From: Candidatus Latescibacterota bacterium
GTDB taxonomy: Bacteria > Latescibacterota > UBA2968
Direction of reading: 5' to 3'
Assembly: GCA_022824945.1 (NCBI GenBank)
Contig: JAJDYX010000036.1
Location: 31,548 to 95,547 of the forward strand
Length of the DNA: 64,000 bases
The translations under genes and the position numbers were made by a program. Every line of letters begins with the position of its first letter. Position 1 is the first letter of the stretch. The notes beneath the pieces are model-generated. The model was not told where the DNA came from and made no database searches. It saw only the letters and a program-made list of their open reading frames with translations. Below, piece after piece: positions 45,523-54,255 of this stretch.

Positions 45523-46049
45523 TGCGTACCGTCCTCCTTTTCTTTTGCTCGCCTGCCTGTCACCTCGCGAAACGTCCAGCGGGAATTTATAAAATAGTTA
45601 AACAATGTGGCCGGAGCGATCGCACACCCCTGCAAAAAGACCGATTGCACCGCGGGAAAAAGGAAGGAAAGCAAGACAAACGTACTATAACTCAGCATGA
45701 GCGTCACCAGTGAAACGAGGTTGTACTTCAAACCTCGAATGCGTTTTCTCCCTCCCAGTGCGCGATCGCGGAAAGTCCAGTAGTTATTGAGCAAAAAATT
45801 TGAAATAATCGAAAGCTCAATTGCAATTGGCGATGCCAGCAACTTATGCACACCGAGATTGAGCAAGAGCTGAAACGAACCGAGATTGACAAATACTCCC
45901 GATAAACCCGTAAGGGCAAATTTGATAAATGTCCGGGACATAAATTTTTCGATAAATTGAATTTTCAACTGGTCAAAGTAACAACGCACCTTCGAGAAAT
46001 CAAGCGCGAAACCATCAAAGGATTTCCGTGGTTTTTGGAAGATCCACAC
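45519..46049 (-). CDS. GtrA-like membrane protein
   Basis: 176 residues, four membrane segments, with the GtrA/DPMS pattern FALTGLSGVFVNLGSFQLLLN, ASPIAIELSIISNFLLNNYWTF and NYFINSRWTFRE. The family is thought to flip or deliver polyprenyl-phosphate-linked sugars. The start at 46049 has no obvious ribosome site; the Met at 45941 (MSRTFIKFALTG) is a plausible alternative. Coupled to DUF2723, consistent with envelope glycosylation. Confidence 0.85.
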   Translation of the reverse strand: MWIFQKPRKSFDGFALDFSKVRCYFDQLKIQFIEKFMSRTFIKFALTGLSGVFVNLGSFQLLLNLGVHKLLASPIAIELSIISNFLLNNYWTFRDRALGGRKRIRGLKYNLVSLVTLMLSYSTFVLLSFLFPAVQSVFLQGCAIAPATLFNYFINSRWTFREVTGRRAKEKEDGTQ

Positions 46050-46060
46050 TGTGATTGAAC

Positions 46061-46945
46061 GTGAAACGAATTGCTAAAATTTTGCTCATCTCCATATTGT
46101 TGTTCATTGCACTGTGTGTTGCGCTATCCATCTGGAGGAAACCGATGCCCGATCATCCTTTTTATAAAAAAAACGCGGGTGTTGAAGTCATTGCCCACCG
46201 GGGAGGATGGCGATTGTGGCCCGAAAATACGCTATATGCTTTTCAACACGCGGTAGATCTCGGCGTGGATATGCTGGAAATGGATATTCGCAGCACAAAA
46301 GACGGCCATATCGTGGTCTTTCACGATGAGACCGTAACGCGCACGACCAATGGCAACGCGCGTGTAAATGATTTGACCCTTGCAGAATTGAAACAGTTAG
46401 ATGCTGGATATAAATGGTCTCCGGACAACGGCACAACTTTTCCCTTTCGCGGAAAAGGAATTGTAACCCCAACGCTGGATGAAGTCTTTGCGTCTTTCCC
46501 ACACATGCGAATGACCATTGAAATCAAACAGAAAGAGCCGGATATTGTCACGGCATTTGGCAACCTGATTCGCCACCACGGGATGCAACACCGCGTGTTA
46601 GTCGCGTGTTTTGACACCGGAACATTGAAGCGTTTTCGCAAGCAGTTTCCCGAAGTTGCGACATCGCCGGGCATGACGGAAGGAATGATTTTTTACGCCC
46701 TGTGCTGGTTGCATTTGAGCGCGATTTATCAGCCCAATGTCGAAGTATTGCAGTTCCCACTAAAAATGGGACCGATCAATGGCAGCCATCCACGCCTTTT
46801 ATCTGGCGCGCGCAAAAACAACATGCAAGTACAAATATGGACTGTAGATGACGAATCGAAAATGCGAATGCTAATTGAAAACGGTGTAAATGGCATCATC
46901 ACACGCCGGCCAGATCGCCTGTTAAAAATACTGGGACGAGAATAG
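46061..46945 (+). CDS. Glycerophosphodiester phosphodiesterase
   Basis: 294 residues with an N-terminal membrane anchor (KILLISILLFIALCVALSI). The GDPD catalytic core follows: VIAHRGGWRLWPENTLYAF (His-Arg and Glu), DMLEMDIRSTKDGHIVVFHDETVTRTTNG (metal Glu-Asp and second His) and the late QIWTVDDESKMRML. It releases glycerol 3-phosphate from phospholipid head groups. GTG at 46061 is preferred to the TTG six bases earlier. It is divergent from gtrA across a 10-base gap, so promoters must overlap the genes. Confidence 0.9.
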   Translation: MKRIAKILLISILLFIALCVALSIWRKPMPDHPFYKKNAGVEVIAHRGGWRLWPENTLYAFQHAVDLGVDMLEMDIRSTKDGHIVVFHDETVTRTTNGNARVNDLTLAELKQLDAGYKWSPDNGTTFPFRGKGIVTPTLDEVFASFPHMRMTIEIKQKEPDIVTAFGNLIRHHGMQHRVLVACFDTGTLKRFRKQFPEVATSPGMTEGMIFYALCWLHLSAIYQPNVEVLQFPLKMGPINGSHPRLLSGARKNNMQVQIWTVDDESKMRMLIENGVNGIITRRPDRLLKILGRE

Positions 46946-46986
46946 GTCATTTACGGAGTGAACCCTTACAATATGGAATAAATACT

Positions 46987-48468
46987 ATGTCTGAACAAAT
47001 CAATTTGCTCTTTATATTGACAGACGACCAGGGCTATTGGGCAATGGGATGTGCGGGCAATACGGAAATTCGCACGCCCAATCTGGACCGATTGGCCGCA
47101 ACGGGATCGCGCTTTGAGAATTTTTTTTGTGCATCGCCGGTCTGCTCGCCAGCTCGGGCTTCCATATTGACGGGCCGCATTCCATCGCAACACGGCGTAC
47201 AGGATTTTTTGCGGGCAGGCAATTCAAATATCTACGGCGCAGATGATCGGGCCATCGAATATCTATCGGGGCAAACCGCATATACAGATATCCTGTCTGA
47301 ACGGGGTTATACGTGCGGTTTAAGCGGCAAATGGCATCTGGGCTACTCGGAAAAACCGCAGAAAAGTTTTGCGTTTTGGAATGTTCACGCAAGTGGCGCG
47401 GGACCGTATTACAAGCCCCCGATGATTCGCGACGGCAAAGCGTATCAAACATCGGATTATGTGAGCGATCTGATTACAGATAATGCATTGGAATTTTTGG
47501 AAACCCAAAAGGATGCAGATCAACCGTTCTGTTTGAACGTTCACTACACAGCGCCTCACGCACCCTGGGGGCGCGAACACCATCCACCCGAATTATTCGA
47601 AGATTATTATCAAAACTGCCCTTTTGAATCAACCCCAGACGAACCCATGCACCCTCAGCAGCTATCAAAAACGGGGTCCTCGGGTTCTTTGGGATTTACA
47701 AAAGAAGAACGCAAAGAAACGCTTAGCGGATATTTTGCCGCAATGACCGCAATGGACGCCAACGTGGGCAGGCTGCTGGATTGGCTGGAAGCCAACGGAT
47801 TGCGGGAGAATACACTCATTGCATTTACAAGCGACAACGGGATGAACATGGGACATCACGGGATTTACGGCAAAGGCAATGGGACATTTCCACCGAATAT
47901 GTTCGACACCTCGGTGAAAGTCCCCATGCTCTTTTCGCATCCAAGTCGCGTTCCCGAAGGCAAAGTTATTTCCTCACTGCACAGCCATTACGACATCATG
48001 CCGACCTTGCTGGACTATCTCAACGTAGAAAATCTCGACTCCGACGCCCTTCCCGGGCGCAGCTTTTCCGCATTATTAGAAGGTCGCGCTATAGGTGGCG
48101 ACGACCGGGTAGTTGTATATGACGAATACGGTCCCACGCGAATGATCCGCACCGTGGAATGGAAGTACATCCATCGCTATCCCTATGGTCCTCATGAACT
48201 CTACGACCTGGTAAACGATCCAGACGAGCGACAAAACCTGATTGCAAAACAAAAACATCAACCAATCCGGGAAGCGCTACAGGCCGATCTGGATGCGTGG
48301 TTTGTGCGCTATGCCGATCCCGAGCGGGATGGCTCGCGAGAAGCCGTGATGGGCAGAGGGCAACTGGACATTGTTGGACCTGCTGCAAAGGGGCGGAAGC
48401 GGTTTGGCGATGATGTCGTTTATGAACGCGATAAAAATGGAGACATTGACAATGGCCGATCTACTTGA
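46987..48468 (+). CDS. Sulfatase 2 (formylglycine-dependent)
   Basis: 493 residues. C53 lies in CSPARASILTGRIPSQHG, the C-x-P-x-R motif with Ala rather than Ser at the fourth position, a common variant. LLFILTDDQGYWAMGCAGN and AFTSDNGMNMGHHG provide metal ligands, and SGKWHLG the catalytic Lys-His. No signal peptide. The end overlaps the enolase-superfamily start by 17 bases, so the two are coupled. Closely related to sulfatase 1 over the N-terminal domain, suggesting duplication with altered specificity. Confidence 0.93.
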   Translation: MSEQINLLFILTDDQGYWAMGCAGNTEIRTPNLDRLAATGSRFENFFCASPVCSPARASILTGRIPSQHGVQDFLRAGNSNIYGADDRAIEYLSGQTAYTDILSERGYTCGLSGKWHLGYSEKPQKSFAFWNVHASGAGPYYKPPMIRDGKAYQTSDYVSDLITDNALEFLETQKDADQPFCLNVHYTAPHAPWGREHHPPELFEDYYQNCPFESTPDEPMHPQQLSKTGSSGSLGFTKEERKETLSGYFAAMTAMDANVGRLLDWLEANGLRENTLIAFTSDNGMNMGHHGIYGKGNGTFPPNMFDTSVKVPMLFSHPSRVPEGKVISSLHSHYDIMPTLLDYLNVENLDSDALPGRSFSALLEGRAIGGDDRVVVYDEYGPTRMIRTVEWKYIHRYPYGPHELYDLVNDPDERQNLIAKQKHQPIREALQADLDAWFVRYADPERDGSREAVMGRGQLDIVGPAAKGRKRFGDDVVYERDKNGDIDNGRST

Positions 48469-49585
48469 TGAACGCATTGTACGCATTGAAAAAGTAATGT
48501 TAAAAAGTCCGCGTCCCCGCTTTGTGGGCGTAAATTCCAAAGGTGGTCCCATAGGCGATATGGTTACGGATCACGTCATTCGCATCCATACAGAGAGCGG
48601 GGTTGTTGGCGTTGGCTGGTCGCGCATAAATCCCAAACAGGCCGAACAATTTTTGGGAAAACAACTGAATGAACTCTTCGCATTGCCCAACGGCTGTCTG
48701 GAAGCAGGAGAAAGCATCGATTTACCGCTATGGGATCTGGTGGCAAAACTCTCGGATATGCCATTGTACAAACTGCTGGGCGCGCGCGGTTCGCGGGAAG
48801 TAGAACTTTACGATGGATCGGTCTATATCGACGACCTGGAAGCGACAGATGACGAAGCAGTGTCAATTTTCCAGGAAGAAGTAAAAACCGGACAGCAATA
48901 CGGATTCAAAAATTTTAAAATAAAAATTGGTCGCGGGGCAAAGTGGATGCCGATTATAGAAGGCCTGGAACGGGATGTGCTGGTCATCCAAACAATTCGA
49001 GAGGCAGCGGGTCCAGACGCCAAAATTCTCGTTGATGCCAACAACGGCACAACGCTGAATATTGCACAGGAAATTCTCAAACGATGTGAAGAAGCAGGTA
49101 TCTACTGGTTCGAGGAAGCCTTTCACGAGGAAAGGGGATTCAACGAACCTTTTAAAGCATTTATTCAAGCCTCGGGTTATGATACTTATGTCGCAGATGG
49201 CGAATCCGGTCCGCCACCACCTAATTTTTTTGACATGGTAAAACGCGGCTGGATTGATATTGTACAACACGACTTTCGCGCCAGGGGATTGACCTGGTGG
49301 AAAGCGACTGCGGACATGATCGCGCCCTGGGGTGCTCAATGCGCCCCACATTGTTGGGGCAGTATTATCGAGCGTTATGCACACGCACATTTTGCCGCTT
49401 CGATTCCAAATTTCTGCCTATTAGAAACAGCGCCAGCAGATACGCAGGGCATAGTACTCGACGGTTGGGAATTTCGAGATGGCCATCTCATCGTACCAGA
49501 TACCCCGGGAACGGGATTTGACCTCGCGCCTGAAACAATCACACGGGGAACACGCGAAGAAGGCGGATTTTGTATTTCCGTCTAA
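48452..49585 (+). CDS. Mandelate racemase/enolase-superfamily protein
   Basis: 377 residues from the ATG at 48452, which has GGAG ten bases upstream; an in-frame ATG at 48437 is possible. The barrel has the KxK pair in FKNFKIKIGRG, metal ligands D in ILVDANNG, E in YWFEEAFHEE and E in VADGES, and the H of APHCWGS near the end. These fit acid-sugar dehydratases of the MR/GlucD subgroups. It probably dehydrates an acid sugar made from the desulfated glycan, feeding the isomerase and glycerate kinase steps. Confidence 0.87.
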   Translation: MADLLDERIVRIEKVMLKSPRPRFVGVNSKGGPIGDMVTDHVIRIHTESGVVGVGWSRINPKQAEQFLGKQLNELFALPNGCLEAGESIDLPLWDLVAKLSDMPLYKLLGARGSREVELYDGSVYIDDLEATDDEAVSIFQEEVKTGQQYGFKNFKIKIGRGAKWMPIIEGLERDVLVIQTIREAAGPDAKILVDANNGTTLNIAQEILKRCEEAGIYWFEEAFHEERGFNEPFKAFIQASGYDTYVADGESGPPPPNFFDMVKRGWIDIVQHDFRARGLTWWKATADMIAPWGAQCAPHCWGSIIERYAHAHFAASIPNFCLLETAPADTQGIVLDGWEFRDGHLIVPDTPGTGFDLAPETITRGTREEGGFCISV

Positions 49586-49596
49586 AAAGGATAACT

Positions 49597-50700
49597 ATGG
49601 CAAATAACACACTTGTAGTAGCTACCCCCCAGGACGTCGGCATGTCTGCCGATCAACTCGAACGAGCCTTTGGCCTGCTTACAGCCGCTACAGAAGCCGG
49701 ACAAATTGGCGCGGCCTCGCTCACAGTTGCGCGGCACGGCAAGGAAGTCTTCGCCCGGGGATGCGGGCAACAGCACCCTCGCACAGGCCAGCCAGTCGAT
49801 GCGGACTCGATATTTCTCCTCGCCTCAATCACCAAACCGGTTACGGCCTGCGCGCTAATGATCCTCGTAGATCGGGGTCTGATCTCACTCAACGACCCGG
49901 CCATCAATTATCTACCCGAATACACTGGCGGCGACCGTCCCGCTGTCAAAGTGCGCCATTTGCTCTCGCACATATCCGGCATGCCCGACATGCTACCCGA
50001 AAACACTATCTTGCGACAGGCGCACACCCCCGTGTCCGGCTTCGTCGAACGGGCACTTCAGACCCCCCTGATCTACAAACCAGGGACCAATTTTTGCTAC
50101 CAGAGCATGGGCATCCTGCTCGCAGCCGAAATAGTCGAACGAGTCAGCGGACAGCGATTGCGCGACTTCGAGCGCGATGAGATCTTCGCGCCGCTGGGAA
50201 TGGCGCGAAGCGCATTGGGGATGGGCGAATGGACACTTGAAGACGTGGTATGGTGTGGAACGGATGCCGAAGAGGACGAAGAACAACAAAGTTGGGGTTG
50301 GAACTCCCCGTACTGGCGCGACTTCGGGGCCCCGTGGGGTGGCATGCACAGCACCGGACGCGATCTGGCGATCCTCTTGCAAACCATGCTCAACGGCGGA
50401 ACTTACGGCGATCAGCGCATCTTCAGCCGCGCCGCTGTCGCAGCCATGACGCGAGATCAAAACGGAACACTCGACGCACCGTGGGGCCTCGGTTGGGGAG
50501 TATGTGGGGCGCGGGTATGGGCCTTTTGGGGCGACCTGGTATCGCAACAAACCTTCGGACACACTGGAGCGACCGGCACAGTAGCCTGGGCAGACACCGA
50601 GCGACAGCTCAGTTGCGTAGTGCTCACCAATCAGATGGTCGCCGAAGGAAGCCTTCTGCGACGGGTTTCCAATGCAGTCGCAGCAGCGGTGGAAGAATAG
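49597..50700 (+). CDS. Serine beta-lactamase-like hydrolase
   Basis: 367 residues of the class C beta-lactamase/D-aminopeptidase/esterase group. S77 and K80 form the SxxK motif in ASITKPVTA, Tyr in FCYQSMG near residue 168 is the YxN/YxS equivalent, and HTGATGTVAW replaces KTG. The absence of a signal peptide argues for a cytoplasmic esterase rather than drug resistance. AAAGGATAAC precedes the ATG; it follows the enolase-superfamily gene by 11 bases and is probably in the same operon, perhaps removing acyl groups. Confidence 0.88.
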   Translation: MANNTLVVATPQDVGMSADQLERAFGLLTAATEAGQIGAASLTVARHGKEVFARGCGQQHPRTGQPVDADSIFLLASITKPVTACALMILVDRGLISLNDPAINYLPEYTGGDRPAVKVRHLLSHISGMPDMLPENTILRQAHTPVSGFVERALQTPLIYKPGTNFCYQSMGILLAAEIVERVSGQRLRDFERDEIFAPLGMARSALGMGEWTLEDVVWCGTDAEEDEEQQSWGWNSPYWRDFGAPWGGMHSTGRDLAILLQTMLNGGTYGDQRIFSRAAVAAMTRDQNGTLDAPWGLGWGVCGARVWAFWGDLVSQQTFGHTGATGTVAWADTERQLSCVVLTNQMVAEGSLLRRVSNAVAAAVEE

Positions 50701-50732
50701 TTCTCACCCATACAACATTTCAAGGAGACAGT

Positions 50733-52454
50733 ATGAATACCGCAGCAAAAACTCGACAGACCAGACGCGACCGCGAACGCATTGCATGGTGGGAAGAAGC
50801 GCGGTTTGGCATGTTCATTCACTGGGGCGTGTATGCGATTCCCGCAGGCAAATGGAAAGACAAAGCCATTGAGGGCATTGGGGAATGGATTATGCGTCGC
50901 GCGGAAATTCCCGCCGAAGAATACGAACAACTCGCCTCACAATTCAATCCAATAAAATTCGACGCCGATGCAGTTGCCAAACTCGCGCGGGATGCGGGTA
51001 TGAAATACCTCGTTATCACGGCCAAACACCACGACGGCTTTGCCATGTATAACTCCCCGTGCAGCGACTACGACATCGTCGATGCCACGCCTTATGGCAA
51101 AGATATTATGGCAGACCTCTCCAAAGCCTGCCAAAAATACGGCATTCGCCTCTGCTTCTACTATTCTCAAGATCAGGACTGGCACGACCCCAACGCCTCT
51201 GGAAATAACTGGGATTTTGACCCCGCGACAAAAGACTTCGCCTATTATCTCGAAAACAAAGCCAAACCCCAGGTGCGCGAGTTACTCACACAATACGGGC
51301 CTATCGGCCTGATATGGTTCGACACACCCGTCTCTATTTCCCTAAAACAGAGCCAGTCGCTCTCCCGTCTCGTCCACGGCCTGCAACCCGACTGTCTCGT
51401 CAGTGGTCGCGTCGGCAATGGTGTGGGGGACTACGGTAGCCTGGGCGACAATCAGATCCCCACCGGTCGCCTCGAAGGCTACTGGGAGACACCCGCCACC
51501 CTCAACGATACCTGGGGCTATAAAACCGATGACCACAACTGGAAAAGCGTAAAAACACTGCTCCATCTCCTCGTTGAACTCACCAGCAAAGGCGTCAACT
51601 ACCTGCTCAACATCGGGCCGCGTGCCGACGGCAGCGTCCCGACGCCCAGCATTGACCGCCTTCGCGCCATTGGCGAATGGATGAAAATCAACGGCGAAGC
51701 AATCTACGGCAGCAAAGCCACGCCATACCCCTATGAATTTCCCTGGGGCGGCATCACGCAAAAAAACAACCGCCTCTACTTGCTCTTTACCAGGTGGCCC
51801 GGCGAGGATTTCATCCTCCTGGGCCTGCGCAATCGCGTTGCAAAAGCGACCTTACTCGCCGACAAAAGCGCGCACATCGACGTCTCTCAAACCCGCGACA
51901 GCGACTGCGATATCTTAACATTGCGCCTGCCCGAATGCCCCGACCCAAATGTCTCAGTCATCGCCCTCGACCTCGATGGCGCACCCGATGTCGATCAAAC
52001 TGCCCTCCAGCAAACCGATGGCTCTATCACCATGATCGCCAGCATGACGAACTTGCACACGCCCGAATCGGGAACGCAAATCCGCATTGGCGAAAGCGGC
52101 GTTATCGAAGACTGGTTTGACACGTCCAACTGGATCGACTGCGACTTCAAAGTTTCTGAACCCGGCACGTTTGAAGTCCGCGTTCACACCAGCGCGCTTC
52201 GTCGCGCCCGAGAATGGACAGGCGGCCACGAAGTGCGCGTTGATATTGCGGGCAGTACATTCCGCAAAACCATCACACCCGACGCCTGGAGCGACAGCCC
52301 CAAAGCGCAGTATTTCCCCGAAGCCTCAACTGTTATCGGCCAGGTCCAGCTCGACGAACCCGGCCTTTACAACATCGAAGTCCGCGCCAAAGCCATCAAC
52401 AAAGAATCCCGAGCCGGACTATCTGTCTCAGCCATTTCCCTGATGCGCGAATAA
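50733..52454 (+). CDS. Alpha-L-fucosidase (GH29)
   Basis: 573 residues from ATG 50733, with AAGGAGAC before it. GH29 features: WWEEARFGMFIHWGVYAIPAGKW opening, KYLVITAKHHDGFAMYNSP, and GPIGLIWFDTPVS in which D197 aligns with the catalytic nucleophile. VELTSKGVNYLLNIGPRADGSVP is the conserved end of the barrel. A beta-sandwich/carbohydrate-binding part occupies the C-terminal third. No signal peptide is visible. Together with two sulfatases this strongly suggests breakdown of sulfated fucans or other fucosylated glycans. Confidence 0.92.
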   Translation: MNTAAKTRQTRRDRERIAWWEEARFGMFIHWGVYAIPAGKWKDKAIEGIGEWIMRRAEIPAEEYEQLASQFNPIKFDADAVAKLARDAGMKYLVITAKHHDGFAMYNSPCSDYDIVDATPYGKDIMADLSKACQKYGIRLCFYYSQDQDWHDPNASGNNWDFDPATKDFAYYLENKAKPQVRELLTQYGPIGLIWFDTPVSISLKQSQSLSRLVHGLQPDCLVSGRVGNGVGDYGSLGDNQIPTGRLEGYWETPATLNDTWGYKTDDHNWKSVKTLLHLLVELTSKGVNYLLNIGPRADGSVPTPSIDRLRAIGEWMKINGEAIYGSKATPYPYEFPWGGITQKNNRLYLLFTRWPGEDFILLGLRNRVAKATLLADKSAHIDVSQTRDSDCDILTLRLPECPDPNVSVIALDLDGAPDVDQTALQQTDGSITMIASMTNLHTPESGTQIRIGESGVIEDWFDTSNWIDCDFKVSEPGTFEVRVHTSALRRAREWTGGHEVRVDIAGSTFRKTITPDAWSDSPKAQYFPEASTVIGQVQLDEPGLYNIEVRAKAINKESRAGLSVSAISLMRE

Positions 52455-52471
52455 ACGAATAGGAGGATACC

Positions 52472-53488
52472 ATGCCACTGGAAGTATTTGCCCTATCGCC
52501 CGAAAAGATGGAACTGCGGGAATACGAGGTGCCAAAAGTTGGAAAAGGACAGATGAAAGTGCAGAGCCTGTACGCTGCAGCCAAGCACGGAACCGAGTTA
52601 TCGGGGATAAAAGGTGACAGCGCGAAACGCGGACCTTATGATCCGGAACTCCAGGTATTCCCAAACACGGGCAGAGGGCGGTCGTCTCGTACGGGCAATA
52701 TGTTTTTAGGCACTGTAATCAGCGAGGGCGTGGATGGGTTTGTAGAAGGCGACATAGTGCTGAGCTACGGACCATTTCGAGAAGTCCATGTCATCTCGAC
52801 AGAACGGTGCTGGAAAGTACCAGAAGGATTTTCATGGAAGTCCGCAGTCTGTTTGGACCCGGCGGATTTTGCCATGTGTGCGATCAGAGATGGACAGGTG
52901 AGAGTCGGAGACGCCGTGGCCGTATTTGGAATGGGAGCCATCGGACTGATGGTCATACAAATCGCCAAATTATCCGGGGCATATCCAATCATCGCGGTCG
53001 ATCCATTGGAAAACCGCCAAGAAGTGGCTCAAATCTGCGGCGCCGACCTGATCCTCGATCCCACAACTTGCGATGCGGGCGTGGAAATCAAAAAGGCAAC
53101 CGGGAACCGGGGGGTAGATGTATCAATTGACTACAGCGCCAATGTACACGCCCTGCAAGCCGCCATACGCGGGGTGGCATTTGGAGGCACCGTAGTAGCT
53201 GGAGCTGCGCCAGCACCTTATGGTCCCGGACTCGATCTGGGCGCAGAAGCGCATTACAACCGCCCCAATCTCATCTTTTCACGGGCATGCAGCGACCCCA
53301 ACCGGGAATATCCCCGATGGGATGAAAAGCGCGTTTACGCCACCTGCTGGCGACTACTCACCGAAGGAAAACTGACGGGCGAATCCATCGTAACACCCGT
53401 AGTCGCTTTTGAAGACCTCGTCACAGAATACCCAAAAATCACCAGCAATCCCGAGCAAAATATCAAATTGGGGGCTTATTTTAAATAG
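52472..53488 (+). CDS. Medium-chain dehydrogenase/reductase without zinc Cys
   Basis: 338 residues. The NAD(P)-binding turn is VAVFGMGAIGLMVIQIAKLSG, then ADLILDPTTCDAGVEI. The usual catalytic 'GICGTD' is replaced by KHGTELSGI and the structural four-Cys lobe is missing, so this is a zinc-poor MDR resembling sugar or polyol dehydrogenases. TAGGAGGATACC gives a strong ribosome site. It follows the fucosidase by 17 bases and probably oxidises a released sugar or sugar acid. Confidence 0.86.
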   Translation: MPLEVFALSPEKMELREYEVPKVGKGQMKVQSLYAAAKHGTELSGIKGDSAKRGPYDPELQVFPNTGRGRSSRTGNMFLGTVISEGVDGFVEGDIVLSYGPFREVHVISTERCWKVPEGFSWKSAVCLDPADFAMCAIRDGQVRVGDAVAVFGMGAIGLMVIQIAKLSGAYPIIAVDPLENRQEVAQICGADLILDPTTCDAGVEIKKATGNRGVDVSIDYSANVHALQAAIRGVAFGGTVVAGAAPAPYGPGLDLGAEAHYNRPNLIFSRACSDPNREYPRWDEKRVYATCWRLLTEGKLTGESIVTPVVAFEDLVTEYPKITSNPEQNIKLGAYFK

Positions 53489-53557
53489 TTCTCAACGCAC
53501 ATGCAGCGTGGATGGGGTATCCCCCTTAAATCTAGATCAGGAGAAAGGAAGGCAACG

Positions 53558-54100
53558 ATGGCCAGCACAGAAATCAAACTTACTTCTGAAGACTACCTGA
53601 AGATGCCTGACGACGAACGGCACGAACTTTTAGACGGAGAATTGATTATGGCACCAGCACCACGTACAGATCATCAGATGGCTGTGATGAACCTGGGATC
53701 GCTATTGCACATATTTGTAAAAGAAAAAAATTTAGGCGTGGTGCTTTCTGCTCCCACCGACGTGGTGCTTTCGGACATAGACGTTGTGCAGCCAGACCTG
53801 TTGTTTATCTCCAATGAGCGCGTGCATATCATCACAGATGAGAATATTCAAGGCGCGCCCGACCTGATTATAGAAGTTCTATCTCCATCCACAGCCGAGC
53901 GCGACAGAATGTTCAAACTCGACCTGTATGCCCGGCACGGCGTAAAAGAATACTGGCTTGTAGATACCGATGCCAAAACTGTGATGGTCCTGCTCTTAGG
54001 CGAGCACCGCTTCGAGGTGATAGGCATCTACGGAGAAGACCAGACTTTGAGTTCGCCAACCTTGAAGGAATTCTCCCTCAACATTAGTGACTCAATTTAG
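53558..54100 (+). CDS. Uma2-family (DUF820) putative restriction-endonuclease-like protein
   Basis: 180 residues from ATG 53558 (GAAAGGAAGGC before it). The PD-(D/E)xK-like core includes HELLDGELIMAPAPRTDHQ, DVVQPDLLFI, DLIIEVLSPSTAERDR and HGVKEYWLVDTD, the full Uma2 pattern. These genes are abundant in cyanobacteria and metagenomic genomes and behave as mobile nuclease-like selfish elements, but targets are unknown. It marks the start of an accessory patch. Confidence 0.88.
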   Translation: MASTEIKLTSEDYLKMPDDERHELLDGELIMAPAPRTDHQMAVMNLGSLLHIFVKEKNLGVVLSAPTDVVLSDIDVVQPDLLFISNERVHIITDENIQGAPDLIIEVLSPSTAERDRMFKLDLYARHGVKEYWLVDTDAKTVMVLLLGEHRFEVIGIYGEDQTLSSPTLKEFSLNISDSI

Positions 54101-54208
54101 ACATTAATGCCTTTGTAACAGACGGCTACAACACTACGATTCGATAGGGTGAGTCAATGTGCTATGCGCTGTTCGAGGATTTTGACCCGCCAAGATAGAA
54201 CCCAACAC

Positions 54209-54240
54209 AAAACAGCCATCCAATGTGGGTGGCTGTTTTA
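54209..54240 (+). terminator. Terminator after the Uma2 gene
   Basis: AAAACAGCCA (54209-54218) and TGGCTGTTTT (54230-54239) pair over an 11-base loop, 110 bases after the Uma2 stop and just before the next gene's ribosome site. Confidence 0.8.
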
Positions 54241-54255
54241 ATAAGGAGAAGTCTC

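Noticed and set aside
36000..53488. CRISPR array or direct-repeat cluster
   Set aside because: No regularly spaced 25-40 base repeats were seen here or anywhere in the window.
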